From: Chitinophagaceae bacterium UBA2375
GTDB taxonomy: Bacteria > Bacteroidota > Bacteroidia > Chitinophagales > Chitinophagaceae
Assembly: GCA_002343985.1 (NCBI GenBank)
Contig: DDTB01000018.1
Coordinates: forward strand, 1 to 63,306
Length of the DNA stretch: 63,306 nucleotides
Reading direction: 5' to 3'
Shown here: positions 25,620-33,917 of the stretch, piece after piece
How the letters are laid out: every line of letters starts with the position of its first letter
How positions within the stretch are numbered: the first letter of the stretch is position 1
Position numbers and translations under genes: made by a program
Notes under the pieces: model-generated
Seen by the model: the letters and a program-made list of their open reading frames with translations, nothing else
The model's database searches: none
Told to the model about the DNA's origin: nothing

Positions 25620-27326
25620 TTAACGTTTTGGAGAAGCCGGTGTTTTTGGCGGCTTAGGCGGTGCCGGGGTCCTGCGCGCTTTGGGGTCGTTTTTGCTGAT
25701 GAACTCCCTGTTAGAAACCAATTGTTGGTCGGCCGGGTCAAGCGCTATGGCTTTATCAACATACTGCAAGGATGTTGCCTGGTCTTTTTGCACGTTATAA
25801 TAGTATTCAATAAAAAACTTGTATGCGCCAATCAATTGGTTCTTCACCTTTTCCTTGTCTGCTTCCTTTTCGCCGATTTCAACCACTTTTTGATAGAAAG
25901 GAACTGCAAGTCCCTGTTCACCGGTACTGTCGATGGATCCATTCGCTTTTCCAATCATATAATAGCCAAATACATCTTCAGGATATTTTTCAACATAGCG
26001 GTTGAACACCGTGATAGACTGTTGAAATTCGTTGCCCCTGTAGAAATTGTAACCGGCATAATACAGGTCGGTCTTGCCAAAATTCTTCTTTACATCCAGG
26101 ATTTTGTTATACCAAACCGCGGCTTCCTTATAATTTTTCTGTGCTTCAAAGGTGGTCGCCATGGCTTTCAGGTAACTGATCTTGTTGTTTTCGATACTGT
26201 CAAGCTGAACCGCCTTATCAACCAATTGGCCTGCCTGTGCTTCGTTCCCAGGGAATTTCAGCAACAACATGGCATAGCGGGAATAATCGCCCGGGCCAAT
26301 CTTTTCTTCAGACTGACGCTTAAAATATTCTTCATAACTCAGTTTCGCGTTCATGGAATCGCTCAACCTGTCGTATGCCAAAGCTTTGATACCATACAGG
26401 TTTGGATATGGATTGCTGCCGCCTTCACGGATGCACTCATCGGCTTTTGTGATGGCCTCATTAAACAAACCCTGTGCATATTTCATGGAAGCCCTGTATG
26501 AACAGGCACGCGGGTCATCATCCGAATTAGCCAGCCATTTTTCAAGGTACTCGGCAGAACGGGATACGTTTGTGCTGTAATAATAATTGAACAAGGTATT
26601 GTACACAGGCGCGTACTTGGGATCCATGGCAATAGCTTCATTAAAATAGCGCATGTAAATTTCTTCCTGTCCCACACCCTGCGATTGGTAAATCCGTCCA
26701 ATACGGTATTTCGCGCGGGCATAGTCTGATTTGTAACCAAGGGCAGCTTCATACGATAATTGCGCATTGCCACCATCACCGAGCCTGCGGTATGCATCGC
26801 CCAGGTTCACCATGACATCCGGGTCATTGAATTTTTTGATTTGGGTTGCCTGTTTCAGCTTATCCACCGCATAAGCGGGGTCACCGGTTTTAGATTCAGG
26901 GTTGCCATTGGCAAAACCCACCGCGTTGAGTACCGCAATGCTTTTGCCCTGGCTGAGGGAAATCGCTGCTTCAAAATGATTTCGGGCATCCTGGGTTTTA
27001 CCTTCCAGCAATTCGGTATGTCCAACGCCAGCCATTAACAGAGGGCTATTGGGGTTGGCCATCAGCTTAGATTGGTAAAAAGCCCTGGTGTCGGCAATAT
27101 CTTTTGCTGTACGTTCATCAGACGCCAAAGTACATTGGCCCAGCCAATAGGCTGCTTCTTCGTTATTAGGATTGGCTTCCAGTAATTTTTGAAAGACTTC
27201 CTTCGCACTTTTGAACCGCTCGTAGTACATGAATTTCCGGCCTTCATCAATACTCTGCGCCATTACCGCCACAGAAAAACCAAGACCCATAAACAGGAAA
27301 AGCATGCCCAATGTGATTTTTCTCAT
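25620..27326 (-). CDS. Exported tetratricopeptide-repeat protein
   Basis: 568 residues. A signal peptide (MRKITLGMLFLFMGLGFSVA, cut near VMAQ) precedes many TPR units that fill most of the chain, for example NNEEAAYWLGQC, PDVMVNLGDAYRRLGDGGNA, KYAPVYNTLFNYYYS and DVFGYYMIGKANG. The C-terminus is a proline- and lysine-rich tail. It is probably a periplasmic or envelope scaffold. It is the last gene of a four-gene set with a TonB protein, a small membrane protein and a PstS-like lipoprotein; this combination recurs in Bacteroidota. It lies 67 bases after the PstS-like gene. A strong terminator follows. The bound partner is unknown. Confidence 0.88.
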   Translation of the reverse strand: MRKITLGMLFLFMGLGFSVAVMAQSIDEGRKFMYYERFKSAKEVFQKLLEANPNNEEAAYWLGQCTLASDERTAKDIADTRAFYQSKLMANPNSPLLMAGVGHTELLEGKTQDARNHFEAAISLSQGKSIAVLNAVGFANGNPESKTGDPAYAVDKLKQATQIKKFNDPDVMVNLGDAYRRLGDGGNAQLSYEAALGYKSDYARAKYRIGRIYQSQGVGQEEIYMRYFNEAIAMDPKYAPVYNTLFNYYYSTNVSRSAEYLEKWLANSDDDPRACSYRASMKYAQGLFNEAITKADECIREGGSNPYPNLYGIKALAYDRLSDSMNAKLSYEEYFKRQSEEKIGPGDYSRYAMLLLKFPGNEAQAGQLVDKAVQLDSIENNKISYLKAMATTFEAQKNYKEAAVWYNKILDVKKNFGKTDLYYAGYNFYRGNEFQQSITVFNRYVEKYPEDVFGYYMIGKANGSIDSTGEQGLAVPFYQKVVEIGEKEADKEKVKNQLIGAYKFFIEYYYNVQKDQATSLQYVDKAIALDPADQQLVSNREFISKNDPKARRTPAPPKPPKTPASPKR

Positions 27327-27393
27327 GTTTCTTTTTTGTGTTTAGACTGCTGCAATGTTATTAAATAATATAAAAAACCGTTAAAGCCTTTTG

Positions 27394-28344
27394 TTATTTT
27401 TTTGGTAGAGAGAGGTTAATTTTTACCGGCCTGACATCAAAATTCATGATTGGGCCAAGGTACGCGCGCCTGAAAATCAACTGTCCACGTTCATATTTCA
27501 AAAAATCCACAAATCCATTTCCCAACCCATGATAATTTTCCTTAATGACATAATACAAGCCCCTGACCAACGGATAGCGACGGGATTGAATGCTTTCCTG
27601 GACCGGTTTCACAAAAGGCTGATCCGGGCAGATATCGCAGCGCAGGTAATTGATCCTGATCTTTTGCAAGCGCTCCACCTGTTCTTTGATCTCAGGGTTA
27701 CCCACCCAGCTTATGCCCACCAAACCGATGGCATTAGGGTTTTCGGAAATAAAGTCAATCACATCCTGGCTGGTTTTTGCCGCTTTTACCACGGAGCTAT
27801 CAGGTAATGCGCCTTTTAATATGGAGTCGCGGATAAAGCGATAGGTACTGGTCGCGCTAAGCCCATCGAACACCAAGGTTTGTTCCCTTTTTTGCTTACC
27901 CAGTAACCTGTCACGCAATTCATCCATGGTAAACATGGAATCAGGGTTGTTGCGGTTGCTGATGACCGCGATGGCATCGGCTGCCAGCAAACCCCAACGT
28001 GGCGGGTATTTGAGCGAGTCTTTCATAAATGACTCCTCGTTATATTTGAGGCCACGTGTAATTAAAACGAGGCGGGTAGCCGAATCGCGGAAGAAATCGC
28101 GGATGCAGGCCTCTTCAGTTTTATAATCGGCGATGATGCGGGTTTCGGGGTTACTGGCTTCATACATGGCAATCTGCTCTTCGATCACAGGCCTGTACGA
28201 CTCATCCACACTGATATGTATGGTTCCTTTATTTGGCTTGTCAATACTGTCTGACTGCTGTTTTTTGGAATCGCAGCCGGTTATGAGCATACCCATAAAA
28301 GCGATACCCGCCAGTAAAGACATCAAACGCATCGGTGCATTCAT
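27394..28344 (-). CDS. PstS-like substrate-binding lipoprotein
   Basis: 316 residues from ATG 28344. The leader MNAPMRLMSLLAGIAFMGML ends in a lipobox (ITGC), so it is membrane-anchored. The rest fits the phosphate-type binding fold: GTIHISVDESYRPVIEEQIA at the start, then FVDFLKYERGQLIFRRAYLGP near the end. A phosphate role is known for the family, but this subgroup is found with TonB genes and without PstA, PstB or PstC, so another ligand or a sensing role is possible. Its ATG overlaps the stop of the 84-residue gene as TGATG, which points to translational coupling. The TPR gene follows 67 bases later. Confidence 0.85.
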   Translation of the reverse strand: MNAPMRLMSLLAGIAFMGMLITGCDSKKQQSDSIDKPNKGTIHISVDESYRPVIEEQIAMYEASNPETRIIADYKTEEACIRDFFRDSATRLVLITRGLKYNEESFMKDSLKYPPRWGLLAADAIAVISNRNNPDSMFTMDELRDRLLGKQKREQTLVFDGLSATSTYRFIRDSILKGALPDSSVVKAAKTSQDVIDFISENPNAIGLVGISWVGNPEIKEQVERLQKIRINYLRCDICPDQPFVKPVQESIQSRRYPLVRGLYYVIKENYHGLGNGFVDFLKYERGQLIFRRAYLGPIMNFDVRPVKINLSLPKK

Positions 28345-28598
28345 CAGCGCAAATAATTTTTCTTGTACCCGCGATAAATCCTGAATGCCCCGTAGAGCAC
28401 GCAAATCGCGCCAAAACCTTTCATATAAGGGTCATCAAAACGGGCTTCCAAACCGGTATTAAATTGTTTGATGAACATCAGGAACACGCCCATGGCCATC
28501 CACATAATGCCCATGCCATAATCCATCAAAGCCCGCATCCGGATCAGCCCCTTATCGCGCTGGCTCAATTTTTCCCGCTCAAATTCCTCCAATGCCAT
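28344..28598 (-). CDS. Small two-helix membrane protein of the TonB-PstS operon
   Basis: 84 residues. A charged N-terminus (ALEEFEREKLSQRDKGLIR) precedes two membrane helices, around MDYGMGIMWMAMGVFLMFI and GFGAICVLYGAFRIYRGY. I do not know its function. The stop TGA overlaps the ATG of the PstS-like gene, and the TonB gene ends 54 bases upstream. Its conserved-looking place between TonB and PstS suggests a structural part of the same system. Confidence 0.8.
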   Translation of the reverse strand: MALEEFEREKLSQRDKGLIRMRALMDYGMGIMWMAMGVFLMFIKQFNTGLEARFDDPYMKGFGAICVLYGAFRIYRGYKKNYLR

Positions 28599-28652
28599 TT
28601 GATTATAATTTTATTTTTCGTGAACCTGCAAGTTACGTCATAATCGGTTTTA

Positions 28653-29483
28653 TCAGGGCGTGGCCGCAAAGGTTACAGGGAGTATATAATATACAGATAC
28701 ATCCCTTCCCTTTGATTTTCCCGGCTTCCATTGGGGCATGCGTTTCAGCACCCTCACCACTTCTGATGTAAATGCTTCCCCCGGATCCATCACAGGCTCA
28801 AAGCTCCTCAACTTCCCATCGTACCCAACCACAAACCTCATTTTCACCTGCACCATCTCTCCTTCACCCATATCATGGGGAGCCTGGAGATTCCGCGCGA
28901 GGTAGCGCATCAGGGCCTCGGTGCCACCAGGAAATTCCGGCATTTGCTCAGCCTGTTCAAGCGGACTTGAGGGGTCGGGCATGTCGGGCTCGCTTGTAAA
29001 AACAACACCTGGTTTTGGCGGAACCGGCGACGGGGGCACTTGTACCAATGGGGGGCTGAATATACCTTTATCATTGGTGCGGCTATCAATCACAATACTA
29101 TCAGTTAAATTTCTGATTTTATCTACCGCCTTTCCGGCAGGCTGCACTTCTACCCTGCTCACAAATTGTTGCGTCCGCAGATTCTGCTTTGCTGTCTCAG
29201 GCTTGGGTACATGTGGTTTTTTAGGTTCCGGCTTCTTTTCCTCCAGGACATCGGGCAAAACATGCGCCGTTGCCGTCTCATACATAAAATGCTTTTTGAC
29301 CAGGGCAGGTCTTCGTAAAAGGGCCCAGGCCGACAATATGGCGAAGATCCCAAACACCCAAAAAACAGCGCGGGTTAGGCGGTTTCCGTATTGTTTACGC
29401 AGGAGATAAGCGCCATAGGCTTTATGGCGGCCATCAAATAAAATATCTAACTCATGTGCGTGCAGTATGTCTTCGGCTTTCAT
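28653..29483 (-). CDS. Energy transducer TonB (second)
   Basis: 276 residues from ATG 29483; the longer frame to 29591 lacks a sensible start and adds a non-family leader. The N-terminus, LDILFDGRHKAYGAYLLRKQ, is the same type as in the other TonB here. One membrane helix (FWVFGIFAILSAWALL) is followed by a P, K and E rich linker and a TonB C-terminal domain (about 190-276, with FPGGTEALMRYLARNL and VKMRFVVGYDGKL). It starts the operon with the 84-residue protein, the PstS-like lipoprotein and the TPR protein. It has no exbB or exbD beside it and could use the motor encoded at 6918-9081, which is inference. Confidence 0.92.
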   Translation of the reverse strand: MKAEDILHAHELDILFDGRHKAYGAYLLRKQYGNRLTRAVFWVFGIFAILSAWALLRRPALVKKHFMYETATAHVLPDVLEEKKPEPKKPHVPKPETAKQNLRTQQFVSRVEVQPAGKAVDKIRNLTDSIVIDSRTNDKGIFSPPLVQVPPSPVPPKPGVVFTSEPDMPDPSSPLEQAEQMPEFPGGTEALMRYLARNLQAPHDMGEGEMVQVKMRFVVGYDGKLRSFEPVMDPGEAFTSEVVRVLKRMPQWKPGKSKGRDVSVYYILPVTFAATP

Positions 29484-29627
29484 AATCTTTTTGTTTAGAG
29501 TTGAAGAATAATGAAAACCGGCGCCGTCTTCCCCATTAAGATGCATTCCGCTGATAATTCCACAAAACCAAGGGTATGGCGCATCTACCATATGTATAAA
29601 TCAGTCTGATAGCTGCCCCGATGCGCT

Positions 29628-29635
29628 TATATTTG
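29628..29635 (+). promoter_or_regulatory. -7 box abutting the phosphatase start codon
   Basis: TATATTTG, a full match to TAnnTTTG, ends 4 bases before the ATG at 29640. In Bacteroidota the start of transcription lies about 5 bases after the box, so the message would begin at or next to the ATG. Confidence 0.6.
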
Positions 29636-29639
29636 CGGG

Positions 29640-30107
29640 ATGAAAATTTTGATGGTTTGCCTGGGTAATATCTGCAGGAGCCCATTGGCCGAAGGCATTT
29701 TGCAGGAAAAAGCCCGACTGGCAGGTTTGAACTGGATGGTAGACAGCGCGGGTACTTACAAAAACCATGTGGGCGAAGCCCCCCATACCCTGAGCCAGAA
29801 AGTGGCGAAACTAAATGGTATTGATATCAGCCAGCAAAGGTCGAGGCACCTGCAAGCTGCTGATATTGAGTCGTTTGATCGCATTTACGCCATGGCGGCA
29901 GATGTGATGGATGGGATCCGTGCGATATATGGCGCGCCGCTGCCCGAAGGTAAAGTACAATTATTCCTGGAGGAGTTATATCCCGGCGAAAACCGGGATG
30001 TACCGGACCCTTGGTATGGACCGGAACCGGGTTATCATGAAGTATTTCACATGATTGAACAAACCTGCGATGCCATTATCGCCAAACAATTCACAGTACA
30101 AGTATAA
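29640..30107 (+). CDS. Low-molecular-weight protein-tyrosine phosphatase
   Basis: 155 residues of the LMW-PTP family. The P-loop is VCLGNICRS (CxxxxxR, cysteine nucleophile near residue 6) and the general-acid loop is DPWYG. Such enzymes remove phosphate from tyrosine residues of proteins; some bacterial members control capsule kinases, and others act in stress. The gene is followed 12 bases later by hisS, so both form a transcript. The -7 box sits directly before the ATG, which suggests a leaderless message. Confidence 0.93.
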   Translation: MKILMVCLGNICRSPLAEGILQEKARLAGLNWMVDSAGTYKNHVGEAPHTLSQKVAKLNGIDISQQRSRHLQAADIESFDRIYAMAADVMDGIRAIYGAPLPEGKVQLFLEELYPGENRDVPDPWYGPEPGYHEVFHMIEQTCDAIIAKQFTVQV

Positions 30108-30119
30108 GGAGACAGGAAC

Positions 30120-31487
30120 ATGAGTAAACCATCCATACCCCAGGGCATGCGTGATTTTTCGGCGGAAACCGTCCGGAAAAGGAACCATATCCTATCTGTC
30201 ATTCGCCAGGTATTTGAATGTTATGGATTTGAGCCTTTGGAAACGCCTGCCATGGAAAATATTGAAACCCTGATGGGTAAATATGGGGAGGAGGGCGATA
30301 AATTGATATTTAAGGTTCTGAATAACGGGCTCAATGATCCGAAGAACGAGGAGAAAGCGAGGGCCGGATTTCAAAAAGTGATGGAAGGGAAAAGCAGCGC
30401 TGACCTGACCGGCAGGGCGCTCAAATACGACCTGACCATCCCTTTCGCACGCTTTGTAGCCATGAACCACGGGCAACTAACGTTTCCGTATAAACGCTAC
30501 CAGATACAACCGGTATGGCGGGCCGACCGGCCGCAAAAAGGCCGCTACCGCGAATTTACGCAATGCGATGCCGATGTAGCCGGAAGCCGTTCCCTGGTCA
30601 ATGAAGTGGAACTGGCTTTGATATACGACCAGGTTTTCCGGAAACTGGGCCTGCATGGATATGAATTAAGGATCAATAACCGGAAAATACTGGCCGCGCT
30701 GGCAAACCGCTGCGGGGGCGCCGAATTCCTTACGGATATCACTGTGGCCATTGATAAACTCGATAAAATCGGGCTCGACAAAGTGCTGGAAGAATTGCGT
30801 CAAAGGGGGTTGCAGGAAAATCAAATAGACAGTATCCGCCAATACCTCTCCATCAGCGGCAGCAACGCCGAAAAAATACAAGCCATTCAAACATTACTGG
30901 GCGACGACCCGCAAGCCATAAAAGGCCTTGAAGAATTATCGTTTGTATTGGAACATGCATCAGGAGCCCAATTGGTGGCAGATTTCACGCTGGCCCGCGG
31001 GTTGAATTACTACACAGGTGTGATATTCGAAGTGCGTCCACCCAACACCGTTACCATGGGCAGCATTGGCGGGGGCGGTCGCTATGACGACCTGACCGGC
31101 TTGTTTGGCGTAAAAGACATCAGCGGGGTTGGCATCAGCTTTGGCATCGACAGGATTTATGATGTGATGGAGGAACTGCAACTGTTCCCCAACAGCATGT
31201 CGGCCGGAACCCATGCCCTGTTTTTCAATATGGGGGATACGGAAAGCTTAACCGCTTTCAGGCTCGTAACCAAACTTCGGGAACAGCAAATACCCTGTGA
31301 GTTATACCATGAGCCCGCTAAAATGGACAAGCAGTTTAAATACGCGGAAAAGAAAAACATCCCCTACGCGGTGATTATCGGAAGCCATGAAATAGCGGAA
31401 CAAAAAGCCATGGTGAAAGACCTGACAACCGGCAAACAGGAAGCTGTCCCTTTTGAAAAGTTAAAACCCTTTTTTAAACCATCATAA
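30120..31487 (+). CDS. hisS: Histidine-tRNA ligase
   Basis: 455 residues, a class II synthetase. It contains the N-terminal PQGMRDFSAETVRKRNHI, motif 2 around RYQIQPVWRADRPQKGRYREFTQCD, the histidine-binding LARGLNYYTGVIFEV and motif 3 GGGRYDDLTGLFG with GISFGIDRIYDV, then a C-terminal anticodon-binding domain. It charges tRNA-His. It is slightly longer than the E. coli form (424), as is usual in Bacteroidota. It is the second gene after the phosphatase. Confidence 0.97.
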   Translation: MSKPSIPQGMRDFSAETVRKRNHILSVIRQVFECYGFEPLETPAMENIETLMGKYGEEGDKLIFKVLNNGLNDPKNEEKARAGFQKVMEGKSSADLTGRALKYDLTIPFARFVAMNHGQLTFPYKRYQIQPVWRADRPQKGRYREFTQCDADVAGSRSLVNEVELALIYDQVFRKLGLHGYELRINNRKILAALANRCGGAEFLTDITVAIDKLDKIGLDKVLEELRQRGLQENQIDSIRQYLSISGSNAEKIQAIQTLLGDDPQAIKGLEELSFVLEHASGAQLVADFTLARGLNYYTGVIFEVRPPNTVTMGSIGGGGRYDDLTGLFGVKDISGVGISFGIDRIYDVMEELQLFPNSMSAGTHALFFNMGDTESLTAFRLVTKLREQQIPCELYHEPAKMDKQFKYAEKKNIPYAVIIGSHEIAEQKAMVKDLTTGKQEAVPFEKLKPFFKPS

Positions 31488-31535
31488 CAGGTTACCATTT
31501 CTGATTTCCTGTATCAATAACAAAAAAAACAACAT

Positions 31536-33185
31536 ATGCAGACAAGTTCCCGTTTCCTTACCCTAATCCTCGCGATTGCCATTGTGGCTTTCAGCTCTTG
31601 CGGCAAATCAAATAAGCAGGGGCGCTATATTCCCGAAAACGCGGCCATTGCTGTGGTTGTGAACGGCGAATCCCTTTCAAACAAACTACCCTGGTCGGAA
31701 ATCAAACAAACCGAATGGTTTAAACTTTTGTATAACGACAGTACATTAGACGCTTTTGTAAAATCCGCGCTCGATAACCCGGACAATACCGGTATCGATA
31801 CCAAAAAAGACCTGATCTTTTTTGCCGTAAAAGATTCAGTGGGTGGATACATCGCGTTTGAAGGAACCATCAAAGACGAAGCCGCTTTTAAAAAGTTTGT
31901 GACGCAGGTTTATGAAAACGGGAAGACAGAGTCGAAAGACGGCATGAACTACCTCAGCAAAAATGATATCACCGCTTCGTGGAAAGACGGCATGTTTGTG
32001 GTTGCAGGCAACGCGCCGATGCTGAACCAGGATAACCTGATGAAGGAACTTGGCAATGCAGACCAGTCGGCCCCGGTAAACACTTCACGCGATATGGTTG
32101 TTGCCTGCCAAAATGTGTATGCATTGAAAGAAGACAAGAGCCTGGCAAAGGACGATAAAATGTCGGACCTGATGAAGTCTAAAGGCGATATGCACTTTTG
32201 GATGAATACCGAAGCCCTGTATTCCGGTTCATTGAGCAATGCCGCACTGAGCATGATGAATATCAGCAAGCTCTACAAAGGGTCATTCACAACCGGCGTG
32301 GTGAATTTCGATAATGGCCAGATCAATATGGATTTCAAATCATACTCCGGCAAGGAGATGACGGAACTGACCAAGAAATACAGCGGCAGCAGCCTGAACA
32401 AAGACATGATTGGAAAGATGCCATCAAAAAATGTGGTTTTCTTCTTGTCGATAAATTTCAAGCCAGAAGGTGTGCGCGAATTCCTGAAACTGGCCGGACT
32501 GGATGGTTTCGCCAATATGGGCAGCGCTTTCCTTGGATTTAATGTGGATGATTTTGTAAAAGCCAATAAAGGCGATATCGCCCTCAGCATTTCAGATATC
32601 CGTACAGACAGCATGGGCAGGCCCGACGCCAGCTTCCTGTTCACCGCTTCAATTGGCGACCAGGCGGCCTTTGACAAACTCATCGCGGCCGGTAAAAAGA
32701 TTGGCAAAGAGGAAATGGGCGGACAACTCGACAGTAAAATATTCTATAGTTCGAATAAAAATTATTTCGCCATTGGCAACCAGCAAACCGATGTGAATGG
32801 TTTTGTGGGTTCAGCTAAAAATGCGGAAATGCCATTCATGAATAAGATTGGCAACAGCCCCATTGGCATGTACATCGACATTCAACAAATGATTAAAGGG
32901 GTTGGCGCGTCAGAAATGAACCGCGACAGCCTGAGCACCATCGCTTACCAGGCCACCCTCAATATGTGGCAGGACGTGCTGATGAGCGGAGGCAAGTTAA
33001 AAGACGGGGCGGTGGAACAACACGTGGAAATCAACCTCGTGGATAAAAACACCAACAGCCTGAAACTTTTGAACAAATACATCAACGTACTGGTGGACAT
33101 TGAAAACAAGAAGAAGGCCAAATACGCGGCCATGTTTGACGAATCCACATTCGGTGATGAACCCGTAGTGGTTGCGGAACCATAA
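31536..33185 (+). CDS. DUF4836 family lipoprotein
   Basis: 549 residues. The leader MQTSSRFLTLILAIAIVAFS ends in a lipobox (SSC), so the protein is lipid-anchored. The body has the DUF4836 pattern of Bacteroidota: YIPENAAIAVVVNGESLSNK, repeated alpha/beta units, and a KGDIALSISDI segment. Its function is unknown; it is predicted to lie in the envelope facing the periplasm or the outside. It begins 48 bases after hisS. A terminator-like hairpin (33209-33240) follows before the ABC transporter genes. Confidence 0.87.
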   Translation: MQTSSRFLTLILAIAIVAFSSCGKSNKQGRYIPENAAIAVVVNGESLSNKLPWSEIKQTEWFKLLYNDSTLDAFVKSALDNPDNTGIDTKKDLIFFAVKDSVGGYIAFEGTIKDEAAFKKFVTQVYENGKTESKDGMNYLSKNDITASWKDGMFVVAGNAPMLNQDNLMKELGNADQSAPVNTSRDMVVACQNVYALKEDKSLAKDDKMSDLMKSKGDMHFWMNTEALYSGSLSNAALSMMNISKLYKGSFTTGVVNFDNGQINMDFKSYSGKEMTELTKKYSGSSLNKDMIGKMPSKNVVFFLSINFKPEGVREFLKLAGLDGFANMGSAFLGFNVDDFVKANKGDIALSISDIRTDSMGRPDASFLFTASIGDQAAFDKLIAAGKKIGKEEMGGQLDSKIFYSSNKNYFAIGNQQTDVNGFVGSAKNAEMPFMNKIGNSPIGMYIDIQQMIKGVGASEMNRDSLSTIAYQATLNMWQDVLMSGGKLKDGAVEQHVEINLVDKNTNSLKLLNKYINVLVDIENKKKAKYAAMFDESTFGDEPVVVAEP

Positions 33186-33208
33186 GTCGAAAAATATTCA
33201 GTTCACAG

Positions 33209-33240
33209 GAAGCCGTCAAGGTATATTGACGGCTTCATTT
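33209..33240 (+). terminator. Terminator of the DUF4836 gene
   Basis: A perfect 11-bp stem, GAAGCCGTCAA at 33209-33219 against TTGACGGCTTC at 33226-33236, with a 6-base loop; only a short T run (ATTTG) follows. It lies 23 bases past the stop codon. Confidence 0.65.
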
Positions 33241-33253
33241 GTTCATAACCGTT

Positions 33254-33895
33254 ATGCATATACGATTCGAACAGGTTGTTCCCAGGTACCTCGAAGAGGA
33301 AAAAGTGAAGAGATCGGAGATCTGGAATAAGACCATTGACATCGCGCCGGGCGAACATCTGCATATTGTAGCACCGAGCGGCAGCGGCAAAACATCGCTG
33401 ATGCATTTCCTGTATGGCCTGAGATCCGATTACAGCGGGCGCATCCTGTTCGACAACCAGGACATCAAAGCATTCGACGCGGAACAGGTGGCAGCCAACA
33501 GGACAAGAAGGACCAGCGTGATTTTCCAGGACCTGCGCCTCTTCCCCAATCATACTGTATGGCAGAATATTGAAGTGAAGCGTGTGCTGGAACCTTATCA
33601 CGAAGCGGAAACTATTAAAGAAATGGCCGGCCACCTGGGCATAGCGGGCAAACTCGAGAAGCCGCTGCACACCTGCAGTTACGGGGAGCAACAACGCATT
33701 GCGATCATCCGGGCCCTGCAACAACCTTTTGAGCTGTTGCTGATGGATGAACCATTCAGCCACCTCGATGAGGCCAACAGGCAAAAAGCCATGAACCTGA
33801 TGGCCGGTGAAGCCAGGAAGCGAAACGCCACCCTGGTGCTGGCGGACCTGAAAAAGATCGATTATTTTGACGCCGACCGCATCATACATTTATAA
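33254..33895 (+). CDS. ABC transporter ATPase subunit (LolD/FtsE-like)
   Basis: 213 residues from ATG 33254; an in-frame TTG at 33239 lies inside or right after the terminator hairpin and is less likely. Walker A is APSGSGKTS, the Q-loop is VIFQDLRLFP, the signature is CSYGEQQRIAI (tyrosine-glutamate instead of the usual glycines) and Walker B is LLLMDEPFSHLD. The switch segment reads VLADLKK where most members have THD, so the catalytic H-loop histidine seems to be missing. It pairs with the FtsX-type permease 22 bases downstream. The substrate is unknown; lipoprotein transport is one possibility. Confidence 0.88.
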   Translation: MHIRFEQVVPRYLEEEKVKRSEIWNKTIDIAPGEHLHIVAPSGSGKTSLMHFLYGLRSDYSGRILFDNQDIKAFDAEQVAANRTRRTSVIFQDLRLFPNHTVWQNIEVKRVLEPYHEAETIKEMAGHLGIAGKLEKPLHTCSYGEQQRIAIIRALQQPFELLLMDEPFSHLDEANRQKAMNLMAGEARKRNATLVLADLKKIDYFDADRIIHL

Positions 33896-33917
33896 TTAAC
33901 CATTGCCCGAGCAGACG

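Noticed and set aside
29484..29591. Longer start of the second TonB
   Set aside because: The extra 36 residues have no family match, while the ATG at 29483 gives the shared TonB N-terminus.
33203..33889. A 228-codon frame opposite the ABC ATPase
   Set aside because: The plus strand carries Walker A, signature and Walker B motifs; the opposite frame has none.
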